Source: Spirochaetaceae bacterium (GTDB lineage Bacteria; Spirochaetota; Spirochaetia; Treponematales; Breznakiellaceae). Taken from it: a DNA stretch of 23,896 nt. Below the pieces are notes generated by a model. The model had not been told where the DNA came from. It searched no databases and saw nothing but the letters and a program-made list of their open reading frames with translations. The stretch covers positions 1 through 23,896 of the forward strand of contig JAIRMO010000038.1 of NCBI GenBank assembly GCA_031258625.1. Reading direction: 5' to 3'. Below, piece by piece: positions 8,742 through 15,836 of the stretch. A program made the position numbers and the translations under genes. How positions within the stretch are numbered: the stretch's first letter is position 1; every line of letters begins with the position of its first letter.

Positions 8742-8890
8742 CTAGTAGTATGCTATATAATAATAAAATAAGCAATTAGCCTTTTTTAAAACCGTGTTCT
8801 TTTTGAAAATCCATTAAAAAAAACATGATGTTCCTTCAAAAAATTGTTTCGGAATAAAAGCAACCCGCTTCCCGTTGCCTATATACTAGT
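8742..8890. promoter_or_regulatory. AT-rich divergent promoter region
   Basis: This 149-bp spacer separates two divergent genes and is far more AT-rich than its neighbours. Leftward, TTGCTT and CATACT with a 17-nt spacer end 5 nt before ATG 8741. Rightward, TATACT at 8882-8887 ends 3 nt before ATG 8891, with no convincing -35. Neither start has a Shine-Dalgarno. The two promoters are inferred from consensus similarity only. Confidence 0.45.
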
Positions 8891-9709
8891 ATGAAATCAA
8901 AATTTTTTACCCCCCCCTTCCGGAGGCGCCGGGAAATTTTTTGGTGGTTCCCCGTCGTCCTTGCGGGTGTTGTGGGGATTAGCGCCTGCGAAAGCCGGAT
9001 TATTCCCCCCGCTTATCGGGCGGAACTCCCCTCCCTGCCCCCGGGCTGGGAGGAGGTCCTGGGCTCCCCCCAATGGCGGGTGGAGTGGATAAACCCCGAT
9101 GGAAAAATCAAGAGCCGGGAAACGGGGGCAGCCTCTGTTTCGGGGCTTGATATTATGGTGGAATGGACCACCCCGGTCATCGCCTACCCCTTCTGGCCGG
9201 AACGGGGTATTCTTCCGGGGGTGTTCAGGCCGGCGGGGGCCCTGTTTCCCTTTGACGCCGGTAACAGCCGGATCACCCTCTCCTGGAGGGGGGGCATCGA
9301 CGCCTGGGTGTATCTCTGTATGCGGGACGCGGGAAGCGCCGGTGACGCGGGGAACCGGCAGCCCCATTATTTTGACTGGCCCCGGTTTCGCCTTTTGATG
9401 GAAGATGCCGACATAGCCGAAGAAGTACGGCTTGATCCCTGGCTTACGGACTGGCAGGACCTGGCCGTCCGGACCGTACAATCGGGGTTTGACCGGCGGC
9501 GCATAAAACCCATCAAAAAGCAGGAACTCCCGGTTACCATTCCCCAAAGCGGCGTGTATCTGGGAACCTCCCCCTTTCAGGAGCCGCTGTTTTGGGAAAA
9601 GGATGAAACCGTCCTCTTGCCGGTTACCGAAAAGGTGGACACCTATGTTACCGCCGAAGGTTTGCTCCGCTGTACCACGGGCGCGTGGCTCTGGATCCCC
9701 CGGGAGTAA
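8891..9709 (+). CDS. Predicted lipoprotein of unknown function
   Basis: The 272-residue protein begins with a basic n-region (FRRRREIF), a hydrophobic core (WWFPVVLAGVVG) and a canonical lipobox ISAC, giving a mature N-terminal Cys at about residue 33. The mature protein is rich in Trp and Pro and probably beta-structured (VEWINPDGKIK, ITLSWRGGIDAWVYLCMRD). It ends with a segment that would suit a small beta domain (YVTAEGLLRCTTGAWLWIPRE). I recognise no family. The ATG at 8891 is the only start that retains the signal peptide, but no Shine-Dalgarno precedes it. The last few codons and the stop lie inside the first copy of a 162-bp tandem repeat, so the 3' end of the gene belongs to the duplicated unit. 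Confidence 0.75.
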   Translation: MKSKFFTPPFRRRREIFWWFPVVLAGVVGISACESRIIPPAYRAELPSLPPGWEEVLGSPQWRVEWINPDGKIKSRETGAASVSGLDIMVEWTTPVIAYPFWPERGILPGVFRPAGALFPFDAGNSRITLSWRGGIDAWVYLCMRDAGSAGDAGNRQPHYFDWPRFRLLMEDADIAEEVRLDPWLTDWQDLAVRTVQSGFDRRRIKPIKKQELPVTIPQSGVYLGTSPFQEPLFWEKDETVLLPVTEKVDTYVTAEGLLRCTTGAWLWIPRE

Positions 9710-10016
9710 CCCGGCCGTTTCCCCACCGTCCCCATAGGGGGTTTCAGCCCCATAGAACGCGCGGCATCCCCCTTCGCCTGCCCCTGGCGGGCAAAGGAGG
9801 ATGCGGCCCGCCCTTCGTCCGCCCCGTTCCGGGGGCCTGAAACCCGCTGGCGGGCGATCCCCCGGGAGTAACCCGGTCGTTTCCCCACCGCCCCCATAGG
9901 GGATTTCAGCCTCACAGAACGCGCGGCGTCCCCCTTCGCCTGCCCCTGGCGGGCAAAGGAGGATGCGGCCCGCCCTTCGTCCGCCCCGCTCCGGGGGCCT
10001 GAAACCCGCTGGCGGG
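9694..10016. repeat. 162-bp tandem duplication (two copies)
   Basis: Copy 1 is 9694-9855 and copy 2 is 9856-10016. They differ at roughly eight positions over 162 bp. Each begins with the codons WIPRE-stop-like sequence (GATCCCCCGGGAGTAA) that forms the lipoprotein gene's 3' end. Each also carries an imperfect inverted pair, GGGTTTCAGCCCC near the left and GGGGGCCTGAAACCC near the right, so a unit can fold into a long hairpin. The spacing is 54 codons, but no plausible protein is encoded. The open frames through it on the minus strand are repeat-derived shadows. Confidence 0.9.
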
Positions 10017-10061
10017 GAAGGAGGTACTGCGTAAAGAGAAAAAATGTGGTAGATTAGGAAT

Positions 10062-11249
10062 ATGGGATTTTTCCGGGGATATAGGTGGATGGTATTAGTC
10101 TTGGCGGCGGGGCAGTGGTGTTGTTCCTGTTCCCCAAAACCGCCCCCACAGGCCGAAGCCGCGGCTGTCCCCGGCGGGACACCCGTTTCCGGCCAGTGGA
10201 CCCCGCGGGCCCTCATAAAGCCCGGAGAGACCCCCCTATGGTTTGAGCTGGGGAGGGAAGGGCCGGAACAGATCAATTCCCCCGGGGAGGCGTCCCTCAA
10301 CCCTTTTGAACCCTGGGCCTTGGCCCGGCTGATTACGGGGCTGCTTCCCCAGGAAGACCGCTTGATTGGGGCGGTAAACCGGACGGGTTTCCTGGTTTTT
10401 ATGCCCGGGGAGGAGGGATACCTGGCCCTCTATGCCGTAACGGATGTCCCCGGCTGGGAACCCTATACGGCGGCTCCCCCTTTTTTATACCGGGAGACCC
10501 CGGCGGTTCTGTTGTACCGGAATGACTTTTTTGCCGATCCCCCGGATTCCTCGGAACCCCCGGACCCCCCGGTACGGGGACTGGCAGCGGACAGCCCCAA
10601 GCCGGTGGGCCTTGAGATTCCGGCCCTGGGGAATATCCCCCCCGGGGAGGGGTGGGAAGTGGACGCCCTCCACCGGGGGAAGGACGGCTATTGGTACTAC
10701 CGGGGAGATAAACGCCGGGGGGATAAACCGGAGCTGGCGTACTTCCGTTCCCGGGACCTTTCCGGCCCGGGGGAGGCGGCTTCCGCCGGGGCTTTTAGGA
10801 ACGCCTCCGCCCCCTTTTCCCCCAAGGAAGCCCCGGTTTTGCTGGGGCGGATCCTGGAAGAAGCCTTCAGGCTCAGCGGGCCGGGGCGGATTCCCATGGC
10901 GGCGGTCGGTTCCGCCGCCTTCGGGGGGATCCGTTATTTTGCGGAAACCCTTCCCCAGATCGGGGAGGACGGGGAATTGGTGGAGCTGGCGGGGTATTAT
11001 ATGGCCGCCGATGCCGGCGGCCCTTCCGCGGCTTCCTATGGGCTGGTGTTATTCCCCGGCGGGCAGGGGATCTACGGAAAACTCCGGGAAGGGGCCGTGG
11101 TAACCGGCTCCTTTACCCTGCCCAGCCTGCCGGAAAAATTCGTCTATACCGGCGTGGGCCTTTCCGGTTCCGCCCTTATCGCCCTGTGGGAGGAGCAGGA
11201 GGGCTTGCATATCGGAGCCGCCGGGTTTATGGTTATAAATGGGCCCTAG
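10062..11249 (+). CDS. Predicted lipoprotein of unknown function
   Basis: The 395-residue protein has a short signal sequence (RGYRWMVLVLAAGQW) and a Cys cluster, CCSCS, at about residues 20-23 that would supply the lipidated Cys; which Cys is used is uncertain. A Pro/Ala linker follows. The mature part contains YWYYRGDKRRGDKPELAYFRSRDLS (about 210-235) and a C-terminal region of short beta-like stretches (YGLVLFPGG, KFVYTGVGLSG). No family is recognised. The start at 10062 has AGGA only 2-3 nt upstream, which is tight; an ATG at 10089 has AGGTGG directly against it. GC content and codon use match the other lipoprotein gene upstream, and the two may be functionally linked, but they share no clear sequence similarity. 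No terminator with a T-run follows. Confidence 0.72.
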   Translation: MGFFRGYRWMVLVLAAGQWCCSCSPKPPPQAEAAAVPGGTPVSGQWTPRALIKPGETPLWFELGREGPEQINSPGEASLNPFEPWALARLITGLLPQEDRLIGAVNRTGFLVFMPGEEGYLALYAVTDVPGWEPYTAAPPFLYRETPAVLLYRNDFFADPPDSSEPPDPPVRGLAADSPKPVGLEIPALGNIPPGEGWEVDALHRGKDGYWYYRGDKRRGDKPELAYFRSRDLSGPGEAASAGAFRNASAPFSPKEAPVLLGRILEEAFRLSGPGRIPMAAVGSAAFGGIRYFAETLPQIGEDGELVELAGYYMAADAGGPSAASYGLVLFPGGQGIYGKLREGAVVTGSFTLPSLPEKFVYTGVGLSGSALIALWEEQEGLHIGAAGFMVINGP

Positions 11250-11308
11250 ATAAATTTTTTAAAGCCGGAGCCCTTCCCTGAAACTTCAATTTTTGGGAGG
11301 CTAACCTT

Positions 11309-11374
11309 AATGAAGAACCCAGGAGCAAGCGCGAACCGAAGGTTCGACGGGGTATAGACCACGCCTTCCAATCA
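11309..11374 (+). repeat. Left copy of 66-bp inverted repeat around the DHH gene
   Basis: This 66-bp sequence is the reverse complement of 12878-12943 with a single mismatch (ATAGACC versus ATGGACC). It contains its own hairpin, CGAACC-GAA-GGTTCG. The two copies enclose a 1503-bp segment with one gene. No transposase is present inside, so this is either a dispersed palindromic element present twice or an inversion-capable arm pair. Confidence 0.92.
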
Positions 11375-11378
11375 GTAA

Positions 11379-11409
11379 GGAAAAAGCCGGACCTTTGACC
11401 GCTTTTTCC
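11379..11409. other. Hairpin upstream of DHH gene
   Basis: GGAAAAAG and CTTTTTCC pair as an 8-bp stem, extended inside by CGG/CCG across one bulged C, around the loop ACCTTTGA. It starts 5 bp after the 66-bp repeat. A terminator function for the upstream lipoprotein gene is possible, but the T-run lies inside the stem rather than after it. Confidence 0.5.
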
Positions 11410-11491
11410 AACCAAGCCCATGGGGGGTGTCCGAAAAACGGGCGGGAACCGCCTTTGAAAAACTTGTTCGGGCCGTTTCTTTAAGAGGGTA

Positions 11492-11524
11492 TTCAGGTAT
11501 CGTTTTGTTAAAACGATACCTGAA
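11492..11524. other. Perfect 15-bp-stem hairpin in the DHH upstream region
   Basis: The left arm TTCAGGTATCGTTTT and right arm AAAACGATACCTGAA pair over 15 bp around the loop GTT. It lies about 100 bp before the DHH start codon. A second small hairpin, GTCCGG-AGTA-CCGGAC, follows near 11550, and ATGGGG(GG)TGTCCG near 11420 pairs with CGGACACCCCAT near 11577, so the leader could fold as nested stems. It could be a terminator-like, operator or mRNA-leader element; no T-run follows. Confidence 0.6.
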
Positions 11525-11625
11525 CGGACCGGGCCCCAGGCCCACGGATGTCCGGAGTACCGGACTTCAGCCTCCCGGACACCCCATACCAACCGGTTTT
11601 TGAATCGGCGCGAACAGGAGGAAGC

Positions 11626-12768
11626 ATGAAAACGGAAATACAGACCATCGCCGAAAAGAAGCGCCGGGCAGCTCACATTATCGAGGCGATTGAAAAAAAT
11701 GATTTTTTTCTTTTGTTAGGCCATAAAGACCCGGATACGGACTGTATCGCGGCCCTGGTCGCCTTCGCCCTTTTATTGGGTAAATTCCAAAAGGAAGTGA
11801 CGATTTTCCTTTCCGGGCCGGTCCAGGAGCAATTCAACTACCTTCTGGCTATTTGTAAATACAACAATATCCTGGTGAGTTACGGCAAAGCGGTGAATCT
11901 AAAAAATGTTTCGACCCTGGTAATCCTGGATACGCCAAAACCGGATATGATAGCCCTGAATGAACCCATGGCCCGGCTTATGGAAGATCCCGCGATACGA
12001 AAAATTGAGATAGATCATCATCTCCAATTGGACACCCAATACGCGGGGGATCCCGGTTATTGCCTCGTATCGGAGGCTTCCAGTACCTGCGAGCTTTTAG
12101 GATACCTGACCCTTAAATTCGCGAAAAAGTTGGGGATCAAAACGGAGGATTTTTTCTCCCGGAATATCGCTCTGGCGATTTTGACCGGCGTGGTGGGGGA
12201 TTCCCAGATGGGGAAATACCTAAAAACATCCAGGGAACGCCGGTATTATCAGATTTTTACCGGGATCTTTGAGCGGCTTCTCTTTGAAAAAACCGTCAAA
12301 GGGAGGGGGAATCTTTCATCCATGGAAGCGATATTCGATGTGATCCAACGGTTTTCCGTACAGGAAAAAAAATGTTATGACGGAATTATGGCGCTGAAAC
12401 GCAAATCCCCCTTGGTTTATTATGCCTGCCTTGATAAAACCCACTCCGCGGAACTATTTGACGTATACGGGGCGGAACTTATGGTGAACATATCCAAGGC
12501 GGTGGCGGATACCCTGTCGGAAGAATGCGGAAAACTGGGGATGGTGGCGTATTACGACGACGACGCCCTCTCGGACTTTATCCAGTTCCGGCTGAGGAGG
12601 AGCGCCCGGTTTTCAACCGTCGATCTCCGGGGGATCTTATCGGGCCTGGACATCCGCAACGGCGGCGGACATCCCGGGGCGGTGGGATTCAGGATAAAAA
12701 AAGCGGAGATTCCGGACCTTACCGCCTATATCGAAACCCTTATCGCCCGGATTGAGGAATTAATTTGA
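11626..12768 (+). CDS. DHH-family phosphoesterase (NrnA/pAp-phosphatase-like)
   Basis: This 380-residue protein carries the DHH signature set: motif I GHKDPDTD with His33, Asp35 and Asp39, motif II ILDTPKPD, motif III EIDHH, motif IV GVVGDS, and a DHHA1-type C-terminal end with the GGGHPGAVGF loop. Such Mn-dependent enzymes cleave nano-RNAs, pAp or cyclic-dinucleotide products; which substrate applies here cannot be told from sequence. The start at 11626 is set by AGGAGG 5 nt upstream and by the beginning of family similarity; the frame is open back to 11548 but reads as non-family sequence. The protein is somewhat longer than NrnA (~320 residues), with an extended middle segment (about 190-260). 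The gene stands alone between two inverted repeats. Confidence 0.88.
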   Translation: MKTEIQTIAEKKRRAAHIIEAIEKNDFFLLLGHKDPDTDCIAALVAFALLLGKFQKEVTIFLSGPVQEQFNYLLAICKYNNILVSYGKAVNLKNVSTLVILDTPKPDMIALNEPMARLMEDPAIRKIEIDHHLQLDTQYAGDPGYCLVSEASSTCELLGYLTLKFAKKLGIKTEDFFSRNIALAILTGVVGDSQMGKYLKTSRERRYYQIFTGIFERLLFEKTVKGRGNLSSMEAIFDVIQRFSVQEKKCYDGIMALKRKSPLVYYACLDKTHSAELFDVYGAELMVNISKAVADTLSEECGKLGMVAYYDDDALSDFIQFRLRRSARFSTVDLRGILSGLDIRNGGGHPGAVGFRIKKAEIPDLTAYIETLIARIEELI

Positions 12769-13020
12769 TTGTATGCGAAGGGTACATGCCCCGCCCTTCA
12801 GGGCGTTATAAAGGGTATGTACCCTGAGACAAATACCTTACCAAAACAACATACCTCGCCCTTCAGGGCGAGGTTGTTGATTGGAAGGCGTGGTCCATAC
12901 CCCGTCGAACCTTCGGTTCGCGCTTGCTCCTGGGTTCTTCATTGTATGCGAAGGGCACATACCCAAGAACCCGCCTTGCGATGGGGGAGCTTTAGGGCGT
13001 TATAAGTTGTTGATTCTTCC
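12769..13020. repeat. Hairpin-rich intergenic repeat mosaic
   Basis: This gene-free stretch is made of short repeated modules. ATTGTATGCGAAGGG(T/C)ACAT occurs at about 12768 and again at 12940. CGCCCTTCAGGGCG occurs near 12792 and 12858, the second extended to the hairpin CCTCGCCC-TTCA-GGGCGAGG. GTTGTTGATT occurs at about 12873 and 13007. GGGTACATGCCC (12780) pairs with GGGTATGTACCC (12813) around the first hairpin. The right 66-bp inverted repeat lies inside. No protein is credible here. Confidence 0.8.
12878..12943 (-). repeat. Right copy of 66-bp inverted repeat
   Basis: Reverse-complement partner of 11309-11374 with one mismatch. It includes the CGAACC-TTC-GGTTCG hairpin and ends against the second ATTGTATGCGAAGGG module. 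Confidence 0.92.
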
Positions 13021-13068
13021 GGGGGCGGGGATTTTTAAAGGTTTTGTATTATGGGGCTGTTTCAAAAT

Positions 13069-13096
13069 TTGACATTTTAAACCGGCCTTTTATACT
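13069..13096 (+). promoter_or_regulatory. Sigma70-type promoter for the GH13 gene
   Basis: TTGACA at 13069-13074 and TATACT at 13091-13096 are separated by 16 nt, a near-consensus housekeeping promoter. Transcription would begin near 13103, leaving a leader of about 85 nt before the GH13 ATG. Confidence 0.75.
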
Positions 13097-13110
13097 TAGA
13101 ATATCTTTCC

Positions 13111-13176
13111 ATGGACGAGACCTATGTGGGGCGGTTCCAAAATCACCCGGATTTTGGAAGAGGTTCATTTAATTAA
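13111..13176 (+). other. Possible 21-codon leader ORF
   Basis: ATG at 13111 opens a 21-codon frame (MDETYVGRFQNHPDFGRGSFN) that ends with TAA touching the GH13 Shine-Dalgarno. It lies wholly in the predicted leader, contains the 10-bp hairpin, and its ATG is about 8 nt from the expected transcription start, with no ribosome-binding site. A regulatory leader peptide is conceivable; a chance frame is equally possible. Confidence 0.25.
13135..13159. promoter_or_regulatory. Palindrome/hairpin in GH13 leader
   Basis: TTCCAAAATC-ACCCG-GATTTTGGAA is a perfect 10-bp inverted repeat about 40 bp downstream of the predicted -10 box and 28 bp before the GH13 ATG. The position suits a repressor operator or an mRNA hairpin affecting translation. 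The arms resemble the CCAAAACT-GA-AGTTTTGG palindrome upstream of gdhA. Confidence 0.55.
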
Positions 13177-13187
13177 GGAGGCCGGAA

Positions 13188-14753
13188 ATGCCTAAATGGC
13201 TTAATAACGCGATTTTTTATGAAATTTACCCCCAATCTTTTTATGATACCAACGGAGACGGTATCGGCGATTTTGAGGGGATCATCCAAAAACTGGATTA
13301 TATCAAAGGGTTGGGGTGTAACGCCCTGTGGCTCAACCCCTGTTTTGATTCACCCTTTAAGGACGCGGGGTATGACGTGCGGGACTTTAAAAAGGCCGCC
13401 CCCCGGTACGGGACCAACGGGGATCTGGTCCGGCTTTTTACGGAGGCCCATAAAAAGGACCTGCGGGTGATCCTGGACCTGGTGGCCGGCCATACCTCGG
13501 AGGAACACCCCTGGTTTCTGGAAAGCTGCAAGACCGAACCCAATGAATTTTCCAACCGCTTTATCTGGACCGGCCATTGTTTTGAGCGGGCCGAAGGCTT
13601 AGGTTTTATCGGCGGGGAGGCTCCCCGGGACGGCACCTATATCATCAACTTTTATAAATGCCAGCCCGCCCTGAACTACGGTTTTTACCAGCCCCGTAAA
13701 CCCTGGCAGCTTCCCCTGGACCATCCCGATTGTATCGCCACCCGGGAAGCCCTGAAGGACATCATGCGGTTCTGGCTTGATCAGGGCTGCGACGGGTTCC
13801 GGGTGGACATGGCCGAATCCCTGGCAAAATATGATGATGATAAAAGAAGCGGCACCTCCTCGATATGGCGGAACGTCAGGGCCATGCTGGATACGGAGTA
13901 CCCCGAAGCGATCCTGGTGGCCGAATGGAGTAACCCCGAGTTGTCCCTAAAAGCGGGATTCCACGCGGATTTTCTCTTGAACCATATCGTGGGAGGGGGG
14001 TATCATTCCCTGTTCCGCCGGTACAACAACAGTCCCGGTAAAGCGGTGATAGAAAAGGACCTGAGTTTTTTTAAAAAGGATTCGGGGGGGGACATCAAAC
14101 TTTTTCTGGACGATTATCTGCCCCGGTACGAAAAAACCAAAAACGATGGTTTTATCAGCCTAATCACCGGGAACCACGATACCATCCGCACCCGGTTTAA
14201 CCTGACCCCGGAGGAGTTAAAGCTGGCCTACGGGGTGATCTTTACCCTGCCCGGGGTTCCCTTTCTGTACTACGGAGACGAAATCGGGATGCGGTACCAG
14301 GACCTTCCCACCAAGGAAGGGGGGTATTTCCGTACCGGCGCCCGGACCCCCATGCAGTGGACTGCGGGGAAAAACCTGGGTTTCTCCTCCGCCCCGGCGG
14401 AGGCCCTCTACCTGCCCGTGGACAGCGCCCCCGACGCCCCTACGGTGGAGTCGGAGGAAAAAGACCTCGCGTCCCTGTACAACACGGTTAAGGAAATTCT
14501 GAAATTCCGCCAAACCCATGACGAGCTTGACGGCCGGCCCAATCTGGATATCCTCTATGCCGAAAAGGGAAAACTCCCCTTTGTGTATAAGCGGGGTTCC
14601 CTGGTTCTGGCGGTAAACCCCGGCAGCCAAGGGGTACGGGCCCCCGTCAAAACCGTTGGCAACGGCCGACCCCTGTACTCCATCGGCCAGGGCAGGCTGG
14701 AAAACGGCTCCTGCACCCTGGAGGGACAGAGCTTCGTTATCTTTGGGACCTAA
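13188..14753 (+). CDS. GH13 alpha-glucosidase / trehalose-synthase-like glycosidase
   Basis: This 521-residue alpha-amylase-superfamily enzyme acts on alpha-glucosides. The N-terminal (beta/alpha)8 barrel starts YEIYPQSFYDTNGDGIGDFEGI, a fingerprint of the oligo-1,6-glucosidase/trehalose-synthase branch. Conserved regions are DLVAGHT (His about 102; the usual Asn is Gly), GFRVDMAES with nucleophile Asp207, LVAEWS with acid/base Glu246, and GNHDT with Asp331. A domain-B-like insertion lies at about 105-170, and a short C-terminal beta domain follows GDEIGM. No signal peptide is present, so it is cytoplasmic and probably works on imported or stored sugars. AGGAGG 7 nt upstream fixes the start. 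Substrate specificity (alpha-glucosidase, trehalose synthase or a phosphorylase-like relative) is not decidable by eye. No sugar transporter is adjacent. It converges with ispD. Confidence 0.88.
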   Translation: MPKWLNNAIFYEIYPQSFYDTNGDGIGDFEGIIQKLDYIKGLGCNALWLNPCFDSPFKDAGYDVRDFKKAAPRYGTNGDLVRLFTEAHKKDLRVILDLVAGHTSEEHPWFLESCKTEPNEFSNRFIWTGHCFERAEGLGFIGGEAPRDGTYIINFYKCQPALNYGFYQPRKPWQLPLDHPDCIATREALKDIMRFWLDQGCDGFRVDMAESLAKYDDDKRSGTSSIWRNVRAMLDTEYPEAILVAEWSNPELSLKAGFHADFLLNHIVGGGYHSLFRRYNNSPGKAVIEKDLSFFKKDSGGDIKLFLDDYLPRYEKTKNDGFISLITGNHDTIRTRFNLTPEELKLAYGVIFTLPGVPFLYYGDEIGMRYQDLPTKEGGYFRTGARTPMQWTAGKNLGFSSAPAEALYLPVDSAPDAPTVESEEKDLASLYNTVKEILKFRQTHDELDGRPNLDILYAEKGKLPFVYKRGSLVLAVNPGSQGVRAPVKTVGNGRPLYSIGQGRLENGSCTLEGQSFVIFGT

Positions 14754-14850
14754 CCGGGCGCCCTTTGTGCGGGTTGCGGGGCTTTATTCCCCCAGGGACC
14801 CTATGGAGAAAACCGCATTGATGTAATGTGCGAACCCGGGCCGCTTCGGC

Positions 14851-15588
14851 TCACTCGGTATCCTTTACCAGGATTTCAAGATCTTCGGGAAAGGTTATTT
14901 TCCGATTGACGGGAGAACCAGGCACGACGGTTACATCACCCACAAATTCTCCCCAAACTTCGGCGTCGTCGGTGTAGATTATCCCTTCGTTATGTTCCCG
15001 TTCCGCGGCCTTTTTATGGGCTTCCAGAATTTCGGGGAAGGCAAACGCCTGGGGAGTTTGGGCGCCGCCGACCATAATGCGGTGCAGATGCCGCAGCACT
15101 ATCCCTTTTTCGTTGATTTCCTTTGGAGTATCCGTCAGGGGCAAAAGGGGAACAACCGCACGGCGCTGGAGGACCACATCGATAATCCTGTCAATAAGGG
15201 CGGGTTCGATCCAGGGCCGGGCGCCGTCGTGTATCAGCACATAACTAGGGTGATACCCTTCAAGGAGCGTGAGGGCGTGATGAACCGAACTCCGGCGGGT
15301 AGGACCGCCGGGAACAAAAAGAAAACGGGGCCGGGCGCTGGATTTAAGGAGCCGGGCGGGGATACAGTCACGGGCGGCAAATTCCCCATGTTCGGAATGG
15401 GAAGGGACGCTTACTACAACCATATCAATTCGGGAACAAGCGGCAAAAGCCAGGGCCGCCTTACCGAGAACCGTTAAGGGCTTACCCTCAATATCGATTT
15501 TGTCTCCGAGAAGGCGGTACTCTTTCTTTATTCCGAAACGGCTTGATGAACCAGCGGCAGCAATAACAACAGCAATAAGAGCATCCAT
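14851..15588 (-). CDS. ispD: 2-C-methyl-D-erythritol 4-phosphate cytidylyltransferase
   Basis: IspD couples CTP with methylerythritol 4-phosphate to form CDP-ME, two steps before the reaction of IspF. All family blocks are present in 245 residues: VVIAAAGSSSRFGIKKEY (CTP-binding loop), VPGGPTRRSSV, the IHDGARP metal site, GGAQTPQAF, YTDDAEVW, and the C-terminal GSPVNRKITFPEDL. An insertion near residues 29-37 (DKIDIEGK) makes it slightly long. The gene is intact and should be functional, but lies 10 kb from ispF, next to tRNA genes, instead of between carD and ispF, where a short frame with a similar N-terminus remains. No Shine-Dalgarno is evident; the ATG at 15588 is where homology begins. 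Confidence 0.96.
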   Translation of the reverse strand: MDALIAVVIAAAGSSSRFGIKKEYRLLGDKIDIEGKPLTVLGKAALAFAACSRIDMVVVSVPSHSEHGEFAARDCIPARLLKSSARPRFLFVPGGPTRRSSVHHALTLLEGYHPSYVLIHDGARPWIEPALIDRIIDVVLQRRAVVPLLPLTDTPKEINEKGIVLRHLHRIMVGGAQTPQAFAFPEILEAHKKAAEREHNEGIIYTDDAEVWGEFVGDVTVVPGSPVNRKITFPEDLEILVKDTE

Positions 15589-15608
15589 AGTAATAGAAAT
15601 AATACCAT

Positions 15609-15633
15609 AAAAACCCTCTTTTATTGAAGGGGG
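15609..15633 (-). terminator. Possible terminator after the tRNA pair
   Basis: On the minus strand CCCTTC and GAGGG pair, with one bulge, around AATAAAA, followed by TTTTT. It lies downstream of tRNA-Arg and about 20 bp before the ispD ATG. The stem is short, so this is a weak call. The remaining sequence 15634-15754 shows nothing else I can name. Confidence 0.35.
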
Positions 15634-15754
15634 AACACCGCTTCATCCGGGCAACGTCATTTGTTTTTACCCTGGAAGCCTGTCCCGGCGGGGAAAACCG
15701 AAACCTCCGGCGTCAAGCGGGGCGCTTTTCCGTTGAGTTACTATTACCTTGTTT

Positions 15755-15828
15755 TGAGGCTGAGAGGATTCGAACCTCCGACCGTCAGATCCGCAATCTG
15801 AAGCTCTATCCAGCTGAGCTACAACCTC
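15755..15828 (-). tRNA. tRNA-Arg (anticodon GCG)
   Basis: The minus strand folds as a full cloverleaf. GAGGTTG pairs with CAGCCTC (one G-T pair), followed by discriminator A. The D-arm is TAGCTCAGCTGGATAGAGC. The anticodon stem TCAGA/TCTGA holds loop TTGCGGA, giving anticodon GCG (codons CGC/CGU). The T-arm is GGAGG-TTCGAAT-CCTCT. CCA is not encoded; AAA follows the discriminator position. No promoter is seen directly upstream, where the tRNA-Ser-derived repeat units lie, so it may be co-transcribed with tRNA-Ser. Confidence 0.95.
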
Positions 15829-15836
15829 TTGTTTTC

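Noticed and set aside
8897..10300. 467-codon open frame on the minus strand across the lipoprotein genes
   Set aside because: It is Gly/Pro/Arg-rich, contains the 162-bp repeat twice, and lies opposite two lipoprotein genes with proper signal peptides; it is a GC-driven shadow.
13111..13176. Calling the 21-codon leader frame a protein-coding gene
   Set aside because: It has no ribosome-binding site and half of it is the palindrome; kept only as a possible leader peptide.
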